Shown: piece by piece, positions 19,083 through 28,948 of the stretch
How positions within the stretch are numbered: the first letter of the stretch is position 1
Layout of the letters: the number at the start of each line of letters is the position of its first letter
Source: Alphaproteobacteria bacterium
GTDB lineage: Bacteria > Pseudomonadota > Alphaproteobacteria > ATCC43930 > CGMCC-115725
DNA length: 64,000 nucleotides
Assembly (NCBI GenBank): GCA_028871055.1
Contig: JAGWON010000001.1
Coordinates: forward strand, 124,001 to 188,000
Reading direction: 5' to 3'
The notes under the pieces: generated by a model
Seen by the model: the letters and a program-made list of their open reading frames with translations, nothing else
Database searches by the model: none
What the model was told of the DNA's origin: nothing
Made by a program: the position numbers and the translations under genes

Positions 19083-20645
19083 TTATCGCTGCCGGCGGGC
19101 GGCAACGTCAAGTCCGAGGCGGCCGCCGAGCTCGTTCCATTCGGCGGCACCCAGCGCCAGCGCGAAACCGGCGAAGGCGGTGAGGCCGGCGGCGATCAGC
19201 GCCGCCAGCGCGGCGAGGCGGAAGACTAGCGCCTTGCCGAAAAACGGCGCCAGCGGAATTCCGAGCCCGACCAGCACCGCGCCCATCAGCAAGGCCGCCG
19301 CGAGGATGCGCGGGATGCGCGACTTGGAGCGCGCGTCGAGCCGGAAATGCGCCCGCCGGTGCAGCAGCCAGAGCAGCAACAAGGCATTGATCCAGCCCGC
19401 CGCCGAGGTGGCGCAGGCGATGCCGACCTGGGCGAAGGGCAGCGCCACGCCGAGAATCAGCGTCAGCGCGAAATTGGCAGCGACGGCAACGACCGCGATC
19501 TTGACCGGCGTTGCGGTGTCGTGGCGGGCGAAGAAGGCGGGCGCCAGCACCTTGACCAGGACGAAGGCGGGCAGGCCGGCGGCATAGGCGGCGAGCGCAC
19601 CCGCCGTCGCCGTGACCTCGTGAGGCCTGAAGGCGCCGCGTTCGAACAGAGCCGCGAGCAGCGGCTGCGCCAGCAGTCCCAACGCCACCGCCGCCGGCAC
19701 GGTCAGCAGCAGCGCCAGCTCGAGGCCGCGATTCTGCGTCGCGACCGCGCCGGCCAGGTCGCCGGTGCGCACCTGGCGCGACAGCGGCGGCAGGATGGCG
19801 ATGCCGACGGCGGTGCCAACGACGGCCAAGGGCAGTTGGTTCAGCCGGTCGGCGTAATAAAGATACGACACCGCACCGGTCGGCAGCAGCGAGGCCACCG
19901 CGGTCGAGACCACGAGGTTGAGCTGCATCACGCCGGCGCCGACGATGCCCGGACCCATCAGCCCGACCAAGCGCTTCAGAGCCGGTGTCCAGCGCGGCCG
20001 CGGAAAGCGTAGCGGCAGGCCGGCGCGGTGACACGACGCCATCAGCCAGACGAACTGGGCAAAACCGGCCGACGTCACCGCCCAACTCAGTGCCACGCCG
20101 TTGACCGGCCGCACCAGAAGCAGCGTGCCGATCAGGAATATGTTGAGCAGCACCGGCGCCACCGCCGTCGCCGCGAAGCGCTCGAGCGAATTGAGCACAC
20201 CGCCCTGAAGCGCCACCAGCGAGATGAACAGCAAATAGGGAAACGTGATGCGCGTGAAGGTGACGGCAATGGCAAACTTTTCCGGCTCGACGGCAAAGCC
20301 CGGCGCCAGCACGTGTAGCAAGGCGGGCGTCGCGATCTCACAGACCAGGACGAAGACAAACAGCACCGTGGTCAGCGCCGCCAGCGCGTCCTCGGCGAAG
20401 AGCCGCGCCGGCTGGCGGCCGTCCTTCGCCACCATACCGGCGAAAATCGGCACGAAGGCGGCGCTGAAGGCGCCCTCGGCGAAGAGGCTGCGAAACAGAT
20501 TGGGCAGGCGCAGCGCGACGAAGAATGCGTCGGCCACCGGCCCGGCGCCGAGGAACTGTGCCATGAGGATGTCGCGCACGAAGCCCAGGACGCGGCTCAT
20601 CATGGTGTAGCCGCCGACCGTCGCGACCGAGCGCAGGAGGGCCAT
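19083..20645 (-). CDS. murJ: Lipid II flippase MurJ (MviN)
   Basis: 520 residues from the ATG at 20645, where the protein begins [20 protein letters not shown] as in the family; the open frame extends much further upstream without coding character. About 14 hydrophobic segments. Family motifs [20 protein letters not shown] and [15 protein letters not shown] are seen. It translocates lipid-linked peptidoglycan precursor. Confidence 0.95.
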   Translation of the reverse strand: MALLRSVATVGGYTMMSRVLGFVRDILMAQFLGAGPVADAFFVALRLPNLFRSLFAEGAFSAAFVPIFAGMVAKDGRQPARLFAEDALAALTTVLFVFVLVCEIATPALLHVLAPGFAVEPEKFAIAVTFTRITFPYLLFISLVALQGGVLNSLERFAATAVAPVLLNIFLIGTLLLVRPVNGVALSWAVTSAGFAQFVWLMASCHRAGLPLRFPRPRWTPALKRLVGLMGPGIVGAGVMQLNLVVSTAVASLLPTGAVSYLYYADRLNQLPLAVVGTAVGIAILPPLSRQVRTGDLAGAVATQNRGLELALLLTVPAAVALGLLAQPLLAALFERGAFRPHEVTATAGALAAYAAGLPAFVLVKVLAPAFFARHDTATPVKIAVVAVAANFALTLILGVALPFAQVGIACATSAAGWINALLLLWLLHRRAHFRLDARSKSRIPRILAAALLMGAVLVGLGIPLAPFFGKALVFRLAALAALIAAGLTAFAGFALALGAAEWNELGGRLGLDVAARRQR

Positions 20646-20870
20646 GAAGCCGATGGTGTAGAGGATGCCGGCGGCAGTGGGAAGAGGGCGCGGAACCGCC
20701 CGCCGCATCGGCGCGCTGACACGATCGCACGCGCTGCGGAGCGCACGCCATCGCCGGGAGCTCGCGAGGAAGCCGTTCGTTGGTCTGCCGGAGACACGAC
20801 CCGATGAGGAGGCAACGACGGACGGACCCCTCGCGCCCGAGCCGGTGACGGCCGCTACTTCCTGGTCGGC

Positions 20871-21005
20871 ATGCTGGCGGTGGCGATCGTCATGCTCGGC
20901 ATTACCGTCGTCGATCGCCAACCCGATGGCGCCGCCGGCATGCTCGAAGCCATGCTCGGCCACGCGCCGGCAGCGGCTGCGGCGGCTCCCGCAACACGGC
21001 CCTAG
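20871..21005 (+). CDS. Possible small single-span membrane protein
   Basis: 44 codons from ATG: a hydrophobic stretch MLAVAIVMLGITVV, then charged DRQPDG and an Ala/Pro-rich end. The reading frame stays open upstream to 20808 and continues a sensible sequence (GDGRYFLVG before the Met), with GGAGG at 20808-20812 but no standard start near it; a CTG at 20862 is possible. It lies alone in the 420-bp gap between murJ and dapB. Unrecognised; only suggestive. Confidence 0.3.
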   Translation: MLAVAIVMLGITVVDRQPDGAAGMLEAMLGHAPAAAAAAPATRP

Positions 21006-21065
21006 GCCCGCGCCGCGCTTGCATTTGCATCGCCCTTCGCGGAGCTTCAGGCGAAGGGGAGAGAT

Positions 21066-21875
21066 ATGGCCGAGCTCAAGATCGGGGTTTCCGGCTGCGG
21101 CGGACGGATGGGCCGCATGGTCGCGCTCGAGTTGCTGGAGACCAAGGGGATCCGCCTGGTGGGCGGCATCGACGCGCCGGACAGTCCCTATCTCGGCCGC
21201 GACCTGGGCGAGCTCGCCGGCGTGGGAGCACTCAAGCTCAAGGCCGGCAGCGACGCGCTCGGCCTGTTCCGCGTCGCCGATGCGGTGATCGACTTCTCGG
21301 CGCCGGCGGCGAGCGTCGGTCATGCGAAAATCGCGGCGGCGACCGGCAAGGCGCTGGTGATCGGTACCACCGGCCTCGACGCCGCGCAGGAGAGCGCGCT
21401 CAAACAGGCCGCGCGCAAGGCGCCGATCCTGTGGGCGCCTAACATGAGCGTCGGCGTCAATCTGCTGCTCGAACTGGTGCGCGAGGCGGCGGCGCAGCTC
21501 GGACCCGATTACGACATCGAGGTCCTCGAGATGCACCACCGCTACAAGGTCGATGCGCCGTCGGGCACGGCGCTGGCGTTGGGCCGCGCGGCGGCGGCGG
21601 GTCGTGGCGTCGATCTCGGCAGGAAGCGCGTCGGCGCGCGCGACGGCGTCAGCGGTCCGCGCAAGGCGGGCGATATCGGCTTCGCCGTGCTGCGCGGCGG
21701 CGACGAGGTGGGGTTGCACACGGTGTTGTTCGCGGGACCGGGCGAGGTCGTCGAGCTCGCCCACCGCGCTACGTCGCGCCGGGTGTTCGCGCGCGGCGCG
21801 GTGCGCGCCGCCCTGTGGCTGGCGAAGAAGAAGCCCGGCCTCTATTCGATGGCCGACGTGCTGGCGAAACCTTAG
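21066..21875 (+). CDS. dapB: 4-hydroxy-tetrahydrodipicolinate reductase DapB
   Basis: 269 residues. The NAD(P)-binding motif GVSGCGGRMGRMV opens the protein; the catalytic/substrate segment EMHHRYKVDAPSGTAL is intact. It carries out the second step of the lysine/diaminopimelate branch. The last 107 nt overlap the antisense end of nth. Confidence 0.96.
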   Translation: MAELKIGVSGCGGRMGRMVALELLETKGIRLVGGIDAPDSPYLGRDLGELAGVGALKLKAGSDALGLFRVADAVIDFSAPAASVGHAKIAAATGKALVIGTTGLDAAQESALKQAARKAPILWAPNMSVGVNLLLELVREAAAQLGPDYDIEVLEMHHRYKVDAPSGTALALGRAAAAGRGVDLGRKRVGARDGVSGPRKAGDIGFAVLRGGDEVGLHTVLFAGPGEVVELAHRATSRRVFARGAVRAALWLAKKKPGLYSMADVLAKP

Positions 21876-22533
21876 CCTTCACCGGTTCGGCCAGCGTCGT
21901 CTTTCCTTCGTAGAGACAGAGTTCGTTCACGACGCAGGCTGTGCATTTCGGATTGCGCGCGGTGCAGACGTAGCGGCCGTGCAGGATCAGCCAGTGATGC
22001 GCGTGGCGCAGATACTTCTCCGGCACGACCTGCTCCAGCGCGTGCTCGACTGCGCGCGGATCCTTGCCCGGCGCCAGCCTGGTGCGATTGGCCAGGCGAA
22101 AGATGTGCGTGTCGACGGCGATGGTCGGCTGACCGAAGGCGACGTTGAGCACGACGTTGGCGGTCTTGCGGCCGACGCCGGGCAGCGCCTCGAGCGCCTC
22201 GCGGTTCGCCGGCACCGTGCCGCCGTGTTTCTCGATCAGAATCTGCGACAGCCGGATGACGTTTGCTGCCTTGGTGCGATAGAGGCCGATGGTCCTTATG
22301 GTGTCGCGCAGTTTCGCTTCGCCGAGCGCCACCATCTTTTCCGGCGTGTCGACAACCTTGAACAGCTCGACGGTCGCTTTGTTGACGCTGACATCGGTCG
22401 CCTGGGCGGACAACACCACGGCGACCAAAAGCGTGTAGGGGTTGATGTAGTCGAGTTCGGTCGTGGGGTCGGGCCGCTCGGCCGCGAGCAACGCGAAGAA
22501 GCGGGCGGCGTTCTCTTTTGACATGCGGGCCAT
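21769..22533 (-). CDS. nth: Endonuclease III (base excision repair)
   Basis: 254 residues. The helix-hairpin-helix LPGVGRKTANVVLN contains the catalytic Lys; the Asp is in TIAVDTHIFRLANR. The 4Fe-4S cluster ligands are in CTARNPKCTACVVNELC. It removes oxidised pyrimidines. After the cluster there is a basic, low-complexity tail of about 40 residues, most of it encoded antisense to dapB; the enzyme fold is complete before it. Start at 22533 or 22524. Confidence 0.95.
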   Translation of the reverse strand: MARMSKENAARFFALLAAERPDPTTELDYINPYTLLVAVVLSAQATDVSVNKATVELFKVVDTPEKMVALGEAKLRDTIRTIGLYRTKAANVIRLSQILIEKHGGTVPANREALEALPGVGRKTANVVLNVAFGQPTIAVDTHIFRLANRTRLAPGKDPRAVEHALEQVVPEKYLRHAHHWLILHGRYVCTARNPKCTACVVNELCLYEGKTTLAEPVKAKVSPARRPSNRGRASSSPATGRRAPRRARTPGAT

Positions 22534-22558
22534 ATCCGGACCCTAATATGACCGAGCC

Positions 22559-23053
22559 ATGAGCGCCACCGACGCCGCTCCTCCGGTGTTTTTCGACGCG
22601 CGGTTGCAGCCTTATCGCAGCCTGTCGCCTCGGGGCTTCGGCGCGGTCATGGCGGTGCTTGGCGGGGGGTCGTTGGTACTGTCGGTCGGCTGCGTCCTGC
22701 TCGGCGCGTGGCCGGTCACCGGCTTCTTCGGCCTCGACGCGGCGCTGGTCTATCTCGCCTTCCGCGCCAGCTATCGCAGCGCACGCAAGATCGAGCGTGT
22801 GCGGCTCACATCGTCCGAGCTCACCGTCGAGCGCGTCGGCGTGCGCGGCGAGCGGCACCATTGGCGTTTCGAGCCGGCGTGGGCGCGGCTCGTCTTCGAG
22901 GAGATCGACGAGAACGAAAACCGCCTCCTCGTCGCCTCGCACGGACGGCGGCTCTCGCTCGGCGCCTTCCTCGGGCCAGCCGAGCGGCGGCGGCTCTACC
23001 GCGAGCTTGCCGACGCGCTGGCGCGCTGGCGTCAGTCGCTCACCGGGCGCTGA
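22559..23053 (+). CDS. DUF2244 family membrane protein
   Basis: 164 residues with two membrane helices (about 28-50 and 55-70) and a cytoplasmic C-terminal domain (RLTSSELTVERVGVRGERHH, WARLVFEEI). It matches the alphaproteobacterial DUF2244 family often beside nth. Function unknown. Divergent from nth with 25 nt between starts, so the two share a promoter region. Confidence 0.85.
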   Translation: MSATDAAPPVFFDARLQPYRSLSPRGFGAVMAVLGGGSLVLSVGCVLLGAWPVTGFFGLDAALVYLAFRASYRSARKIERVRLTSSELTVERVGVRGERHHWRFEPAWARLVFEEIDENENRLLVASHGRRLSLGAFLGPAERRRLYRELADALARWRQSLTGR

Positions 23054-23255
23054 CCGTACGGCGCGCGCTTTTCTTGCGGCTTCGCGGCCGCTTTTTCCAC
23101 GAGACGCCGGCTTCCGACAGGGCAATGGCGATGGCCTGTTTGCGGCTCTTCACCTTGCCGCGGCGGCCGCGGCCGCCCTTGAGTTCGCCTTCCTTGAATT
23201 CCCGCATCACGCGCGTGACCGTGCTGCGTCGACCGCGTTTGGTTCGAGGCGCCAT
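23040..23255 (-). CDS. Small basic DUF6496-type protein
   Basis: 71 residues from the ATG at 23255, preceded by GGAGG. Very rich in Lys/Arg; segments VTRVMREFKEGELKGGRG and KSRKQAIAIALSEAG are those of a small conserved family. Its size and charge suggest nucleic acid binding, but no role is known. It overlaps the end of the DUF2244 gene by 14 nt. Confidence 0.7.
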   Translation of the reverse strand: MAPRTKRGRRSTVTRVMREFKEGELKGGRGRRGKVKSRKQAIAIALSEAGVSWKKRPRSRKKSARRTVSAR

Positions 23256-23377
23256 GGGGTTCCTCCGTCGCGATGGAATCCGGAGCAAAACGATAGCACG
23301 GCGCGGCGGTTTCACGATGCGGCTTTCGCCGCGTCCAGGCGCGCGATAGGCTCGGAGCGAGCGCACGAGGGGGAAAC

Positions 23378-24913
23378 ATGGTCGCGCGCGTCCGTACCGT
23401 CGCCTTCCAGGGGATCGAGGCGGTGCCGGTCGAGGCCCAGGTGACCATCGCCGGGGGCTTGCCGGCCTTCACGGTGGTGGGATTGCCCGACAAGGCGGTC
23501 GGCGAATCACGCGAGCGCGTGCGCGCCGCGCTCGCCGCCATGGGCCTGGCGCTGCCGGCCAAGCGCATCACCGTCAACCTCGCGCCCGCCGATCTCGTGA
23601 AAGAGGGCAGCCATTTCGATCTGCCGATCGCGCTGGGACTGCTGGCGGCGATGGGCGTGTTGCCCGGCGAGGAACTCGAGCGCTTTGTCGCGCTGGGCGA
23701 ACTCGCGCTCGACGGCTCGCTGTTGCCGGTGGCCGGCGTGCTGCCGGCGGCGTTGGGCGCGTCGGCGGCGGGGCGCGGCCTCATCTGTCCGCGCGAGACC
23801 GGCGGCGAGGCGGCGTGGGCCGGCAGGATCGAGGTCCTGGCGGCGCCATCGCTGCTGGCACTGGTCAATCACTTCAAGGGCGCGCAGCTCCTGCCGACGC
23901 CCGAGCCGAAAATTGCCGAAGGCCGGGCGGCACCGCTCGACCTCAAGGAGATCAAGGGTCAGGAAACCGCCAAGCGGGCGCTCGAGGTCGCCGCCGCTGG
24001 CGGCCACAATCTGCTGATGATTGGCCCGCCGGGCGCCGGCAAATCGATGCTGGCGCAACGGCTGCCCGGCTTGCTGCCGCCGCTGGCGCCGGACGAGGCG
24101 CTCGAAGTCAGCATGATCCATTCGGTCGCCAACTTGCTGCGCGACGGCAAGCTGATGCGCGCGCGGCCGTTCCGCGATCCGCATCATTCGGCTTCGCTTC
24201 CGGCGCTGGTCGGCGGCGGGTTGCGTGGCAAGCCGGGAGAAATTTCATTGGCGCACCTTGGCGTCCTTTTTCTCGACGAGCTTCCAGAGTTCCAGCGTGC
24301 GGCGCTCGAAGCCTTGCGTCAGCCGCTCGAATCGGGCCGCGTCAGCGTCGCGCGCGTCAACGCGCACGTCACCTATCCGGCCCGTGTCCAATTGGTGGCG
24401 GCGATGAATCCATGCCGCTGCGGACACCTTGATGATCCGTCCCTGGCTTGCGGCAAGGCGCCGAAATGCGCGCTCGATTATCAATCACGCATTTCGGGTC
24501 CGCTGTTCGATCGCATCGATCTGCATATCGACGTGCCGGCGGTGAAGGCGGCCGATCTGTCGCTGCCGCCGCCGGCCGAAGGCAGCGCCGAGGTCGCGGC
24601 GCGGGTGACGGCGGCGCGCGCCCGCCAAGCGGCGCGCTATGGGACGCTTCCGGCGGAGAAACGCATCCGCAGCAACGCCGAGCTCGACGGCCGGCTCCTG
24701 GACGAGCTGGCAACGCCCGATGCGGAAGGAACCCGACTGCTCAACGACGCGGCCGAGCGGCTCAAGCTGTCGGCGCGCGGCTATCACCGCGTGTTGCGCG
24801 TCGCCCGCACGCTCGCCGATCTCGAAGCGAGCGACGCCGTCCGCCGCGTCCATCTCGCCGAGGCGCTCAGCTATCGCCGCATCGCTTTCGGCTGGGACGC
24901 CTTGGCGCGCTGA
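23378..24913 (+). CDS. comM: YifB/ComM-family Mg-chelatase-like AAA+ ATPase
   Basis: 511 residues. N-terminal ChlI-like domain (PAFTVVGLPDKAVGESRERV), Walker A GPPGAGKSMLAQRL, Walker B VLFLDELPEF, and a C-terminal domain with zinc-like Cys in MNPCRCGHLDDPSLACGKAPKC (a stretch spanning about residues 343-365). In naturally competent bacteria ComM is a branch-migration helicase aiding recombination. No competence genes adjoin it. Confidence 0.93.
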   Translation: MVARVRTVAFQGIEAVPVEAQVTIAGGLPAFTVVGLPDKAVGESRERVRAALAAMGLALPAKRITVNLAPADLVKEGSHFDLPIALGLLAAMGVLPGEELERFVALGELALDGSLLPVAGVLPAALGASAAGRGLICPRETGGEAAWAGRIEVLAAPSLLALVNHFKGAQLLPTPEPKIAEGRAAPLDLKEIKGQETAKRALEVAAAGGHNLLMIGPPGAGKSMLAQRLPGLLPPLAPDEALEVSMIHSVANLLRDGKLMRARPFRDPHHSASLPALVGGGLRGKPGEISLAHLGVLFLDELPEFQRAALEALRQPLESGRVSVARVNAHVTYPARVQLVAAMNPCRCGHLDDPSLACGKAPKCALDYQSRISGPLFDRIDLHIDVPAVKAADLSLPPPAEGSAEVAARVTAARARQAARYGTLPAEKRIRSNAELDGRLLDELATPDAEGTRLLNDAAERLKLSARGYHRVLRVARTLADLEASDAVRRVHLAEALSYRRIAFGWDALAR

Positions 24914-24920
24914 ACCGCCG

Positions 24921-25334
24921 TCAGGCCGATGGCGGTGCGGCGCGGTCGTTGAGGACCGTGCGCAGCGCCATCGCGAGCGCGGCGGGCCGGAGCGGTTTTT
25001 GCACCGCCGCGTGGTTCGACCAGCGGCGGCGGATACCGTCGCGGCCGTAGCCGGTGACGAAAACGAATGGGATTTCCGCTGCCCGCAGCCGCTCGGCGAC
25101 CGGATAGGCCGGCTCGCCCGCGAGGCTGATATCGACGACCGCGACGCCGGGCCGGTGATCGCGCAGCAAATTCAGCGCGGCGTCGACATCGGCCGCATGC
25201 CATACCGTCGCCGCGCCCAGGTCAAACAGCATGTCCTCGACGACAAACGCGGCGACGCTCTCGTGCTCGACCAGGAGAACCTCGAGGCCGGCAAGCGGCG
25301 CGGACGATTTATCGGTGGCCGGACTCGCAACCAT
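24921..25334 (-). CDS. Single-domain response regulator (receiver only)
   Basis: About 137 residues from the ATG at 25334. The receiver fold is complete: phosphoacceptor Asp68 in VAVVDISLAG, Thr in FVFVTGYGRD, Lys in AAVQKPLRP. The acidic pocket reads LLVEHE rather than the usual DD, so metal binding may differ. No output domain and no neighbouring kinase. Convergent with comM. Confidence 0.82.
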   Translation of the reverse strand: MVASPATDKSSAPLAGLEVLLVEHESVAAFVVEDMLFDLGAATVWHAADVDAALNLLRDHRPGVAVVDISLAGEPAYPVAERLRAAEIPFVFVTGYGRDGIRRRWSNHAAVQKPLRPAALAMALRTVLNDRAAPPSA

Positions 25335-25554
25335 CACGCGCAACAGCAACACCTCGGGACCGCGACCGACACACGAGAAATCTGGAATCTTTTTAAGGCG
25401 ATTTTTGGGCGCTGCCGGACGCGGCGGCTTGTGCGTCAAATGGCCCTCCGCGAGCAATCCGGACAAGCTTTGGCAGCGGGCCGATGCGTGTTAGAAATGT
25501 GAGACGCCGATCCGGCCGTCGAAGCCGGACGCGCGATATGGGGGAGGATCCGCA

Positions 25555-26799
25555 ATGTTCCGCAGCTTGAGACTTACGCTTGCCGCCGCCGCGGCAATGC
25601 TGCTGGCCGCTCACGGCGCGCTCGCCGCACAGCCGATCAAGATCGGCTTTGCGATGGGCTTGACCGGCGCCAATGCGCCGAACGGCAAGCAACTGCTTCA
25701 GGCGCTCGAGATCTGGCGCGACGATGTCAACGCCAAGGGCGGCCTGCTCGGCCGGAAGATCGAGCTTGTCTATTACGACGACCAGACTCTGCCGACGAAC
25801 GACCCGAGCATCTACACGAAGCTGATCGACGTCGACAAAGTCGACCTGCTCTTGGGCCCTTACGGCACCAACCTGATGGCCGCGGCCATGCCGACCATCA
25901 TCCAGCACAAGCTGACGACGATCAGCATGATGGCCGTCGCGGTCAATCGCCAATTTCATTACAACCAATATTTTTCGATGCTCCCGCTCGGTCCCGATCC
26001 GCTGCACGCCTTCTCGTCGGGCTTCTTCGACATCGCCGCGTCCTTTAAGCCCAAGGTGAAGACCGTGGCGCTCGTCGGCGCCGATGCCGAATTCGGCAAG
26101 AATGCGACCGACGGCGCCCGCGACAACGCCAAGAAGGCGGGCTTCACCATCGTCTACGACAAGCTCTATCCGCCGCCAACCACCGACTTCACGCCGATCC
26201 TGCGCGCGGTGCAGGCGACCCATCCGGACATCGTGTTCGTCGGCGCCTACCCGCCCGACACCGTCGGCATCGTTCATGCCGCGCACGAGATCGAGCTCAA
26301 GACCAAGATCTTCGGCGGCACGATGATCGGTCTGCTCGCAACGCCGCTCAAGGTGCAGATGGGGCCGCTGATGAACGGCCTCCTCTTCCACGAAGATTTC
26401 GTGCCGGCGTTCAACTTCCCCGGTTCGCGCGATCTCTTGAAGCGCTATCAGGCGATCGCCCGGCAAAAAGGCGGCATCGACCCGCTGGGCTACGGTTTCG
26501 TGCCGTTCGGCTACGCCGCCGGTCAAGTACTGGCACAAGCGGTCGAGGGCACCAAGAGTCTCGATCACCAGAAGCTCGCCCAGTACGTGCACAGCCACAC
26601 GTTCTCGACCGTGGTCGGCAAGGTCGCGTTCAACGCCGACGGCGAATGGGTCAAGCCGCGCTACGTCTTCAGCCAGTGGCAGCATTTGACCGGCAACGAC
26701 CTGGCCCAACTCCAGGATCCGAAGCACGACGTCGTGGTGTGGCCGAAAGAGTACGCGACCGGCAAGCTGATCTTCCCGTACACCGCGGCGCTGAAATAG
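25555..26799 (+). CDS. Periplasmic substrate-binding protein, Leu/Ile/Val ABC family
   Basis: 414 residues. Signal peptide of about 24 residues with cleavage after HGALA. The body is a type I periplasmic binding fold (IKIGFAMGLTGANAPNG; AVQATHPDIVFVGAYPPDT). It probably binds a branched-chain amino acid, amide or similar compound. No permease or ATPase genes lie nearby, so it is an orphan here. The stop is followed by a 10-bp inverted repeat. Confidence 0.88.
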   Translation: MFRSLRLTLAAAAAMLLAAHGALAAQPIKIGFAMGLTGANAPNGKQLLQALEIWRDDVNAKGGLLGRKIELVYYDDQTLPTNDPSIYTKLIDVDKVDLLLGPYGTNLMAAAMPTIIQHKLTTISMMAVAVNRQFHYNQYFSMLPLGPDPLHAFSSGFFDIAASFKPKVKTVALVGADAEFGKNATDGARDNAKKAGFTIVYDKLYPPPTTDFTPILRAVQATHPDIVFVGAYPPDTVGIVHAAHEIELKTKIFGGTMIGLLATPLKVQMGPLMNGLLFHEDFVPAFNFPGSRDLLKRYQAIARQKGGIDPLGYGFVPFGYAAGQVLAQAVEGTKSLDHQKLAQYVHSHTFSTVVGKVAFNADGEWVKPRYVFSQWQHLTGNDLAQLQDPKHDVVVWPKEYATGKLIFPYTAALK

Positions 26800-26854
26800 C
26801 GAGCGGAGCACGGCGGTCCGGGATCGGGATCCGCGACGGCGGAGTCCGCTCGCT
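26798..26854 (+). terminator. Long inverted repeat after the binding-protein gene
   Basis: AGCGAGCGGA at 26798-26807 pairs perfectly with TCCGCTCGCT at 26845-26854; the stem begins inside the stop codon. No T-run follows, so it may stabilise or weakly terminate the transcript rather than act as a strong terminator. Confidence 0.4.
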
Positions 26855-27009
26855 GTTGCGTCGGCGTCGTCTCTCTTAAGCGATTAAAGAAAGCGGTCTA
26901 TGTCATTGGAATAAAATGACGAGCGCCGACTCCCTTGCGGCCGCGCGGGGGACAGGCTAAACACGGCGCCTTCCGCACACGTCCTACTTCGGCTCTGGAC
27001 ATCGTCTCG

Positions 27010-28902
27010 ATGGCTCAAACGGCCGCGCTGAACGGAAATCGGCGACAGACGCACCAGAATCTGTACCTGGGCGCGCTCGGCGTGGTCTACGGCGACATCG
27101 GCACCTCGCCGCTCTACACCGTCAAGCTGTGCTTCGTCGAGCTCGGCAGCGTCATCACGCCGTTCAACGTCTATGGCGTGCTGTCGCTCCTCACCTGGGC
27201 GCTGATCGTCGTCGTCACGTTCAAATACGTCACGCTCATCATGCGTGCCGACAACCGCGGCGAGGGCGGTATCCTCGCGCTGACGGCGCTCGCGCTGCGC
27301 GCCTCCACCGGCCGGCGGCGGCTCCATTGGTGGATTCTTGCCGCCGGTCTCCTCGGTGCGTCATTGTTCTACGGTGACGGCGTCATCACGCCGGCGATTT
27401 CGCTGCTCGGCTCCATCGAGGGCCTGAAGGTCGCGACGCCGCTGTTCGAGCCCTATGTGATCCCGATTACGCTCATGCTGCTGGTCGTGCTGTTCGCGAT
27501 GCAGCGGCACGGTACCGCGCGGATCGGCAGCGCCTTCGGTCCGATCATTTTCGTCTGGTTCATCGTTATCGGGCTGCTGGGCGTCGTGCAGATTCTTCGC
27601 CAGCCGAGAATCCTTCTCGCGCTCAATCCGATCTACGGCATCAATCTCCTGCTCGATAATCCGACGACCGGCCTGTTTCTACTCGGCGCGGTCGTCCTGG
27701 TGTTCACCGGCTGCGAAACGCTCTATGCCGACATGGGCCATTTCGGCCGGCGCCCGATCCGGGCCGATTGGCTATTCTTCGTGTTTCCGGCGCTGATGCT
27801 CAACTATCTCGGGCAGGGTGCGCTGCTGCTGGCGAACCCGACCGCACTGGCCAACCCGTTCTATCTGCTGGCGCCCAAATGGGCGCTCTACCCGATGGTG
27901 GTGCTGGCGGCCGCTGCGACCGTGATCGCTTCCCAGGCGGTGATCTCCGGTGCCTTCTCAATGACGCAGCAAGCCGTGCAGCTCGGCTATTTGCCGCGCT
28001 TGCAAGTCCGCCATACGTCGGAGGAGGAAATCGGCCAGATCTACGTGCCGCGCGTGAACCTGTTCCTCTTCGTCGCAGTCGCGGCACTCGTCATCGGGTT
28101 CAAGAGCGCCGACAATCTCGGCACCGCCTATGGTATCGCGGTGACCGGAACCATGACCCTCACCACCGTCTTGGCGCTGGTCTATTCGGTCGGCGTCGCC
28201 CGCTGGAATCCGCTCTATGCAACGCTGGTCTTCGGTTTTTTCCTGTTCGTCGATCTGCTGTTCTTCGGCGCCAACATGCTGAAATTCGTCGAGGGCGGCT
28301 GGTTTCCCGTCGCCGTCGGTGTAGTGGTGTTCATCACCATGTCGACCTGGATGGAGGGCCGCGACCGGCTCGCGGCACAGCGCGCCAAGGGCGCTCTGCC
28401 GCTCTCCACGTTCCTCAATACGGTGAAGCCCGGCCATCCCGAGCGTGTCGACGGCACGGCCGTATTCATGACCGCCAATCCCGACCTGGTGCCGGCGGCG
28501 CTGCTGCACAATCTCAAGCACAACAAAGTGCTGCACGAGCGCGTCGTACTGATGAAGATCGAGACCTGCGACATCCCGCACGTGCCCGACGACCAGCGCA
28601 TCGAGGTCAAGAACCTCGAACACAACTTCCACACCGTGACGGTGCGCTACGGCTTCATAGACGAGCCCAACATCCCGCGCACGCTGGCGCAGCTCCGGCT
28701 GATGCGGCTCAAGTTCAACCTGATGGAGACATCATTTTTCATCGGCCGCGAGAAGGTGGTGATCAGTGCTTCGACGTCGCGCCTTTGGCGTTGGCGCAAG
28801 CGGTTGTTCATTTTCCTGCAAGCCACCATGGTCAATGCCACAGAGTTCTTCCGCATTCCGTCGAACCGCGTGGTCGAGCTTGGCGGTCAGATTGAGATTT
28901 AG
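27010..28902 (+). CDS. kup: KUP-type potassium uptake transporter
   Basis: 630 residues from the ATG at 27010 (MAQTAALNGNRRQT). About 12 membrane helices followed by a cytoplasmic C-terminal domain. The family signature GALGVVYGDIGTSPLYT is at the start; also GDGVITPAISLLGS. Low-affinity K+/H+ uptake. Stands alone; its upstream region (26860-27009) is AT-richer and probably holds the promoter. Confidence 0.95.
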   Translation: MAQTAALNGNRRQTHQNLYLGALGVVYGDIGTSPLYTVKLCFVELGSVITPFNVYGVLSLLTWALIVVVTFKYVTLIMRADNRGEGGILALTALALRASTGRRRLHWWILAAGLLGASLFYGDGVITPAISLLGSIEGLKVATPLFEPYVIPITLMLLVVLFAMQRHGTARIGSAFGPIIFVWFIVIGLLGVVQILRQPRILLALNPIYGINLLLDNPTTGLFLLGAVVLVFTGCETLYADMGHFGRRPIRADWLFFVFPALMLNYLGQGALLLANPTALANPFYLLAPKWALYPMVVLAAAATVIASQAVISGAFSMTQQAVQLGYLPRLQVRHTSEEEIGQIYVPRVNLFLFVAVAALVIGFKSADNLGTAYGIAVTGTMTLTTVLALVYSVGVARWNPLYATLVFGFFLFVDLLFFGANMLKFVEGGWFPVAVGVVVFITMSTWMEGRDRLAAQRAKGALPLSTFLNTVKPGHPERVDGTAVFMTANPDLVPAALLHNLKHNKVLHERVVLMKIETCDIPHVPDDQRIEVKNLEHNFHTVTVRYGFIDEPNIPRTLAQLRLMRLKFNLMETSFFIGREKVVISASTSRLWRWRKRLFIFLQATMVNATEFFRIPSNRVVELGGQIEI

Positions 28903-28948
28903 CACCGGCTGTATCAGCCTGAAAACTCCAAGGCTGGAGGCGGATTTC

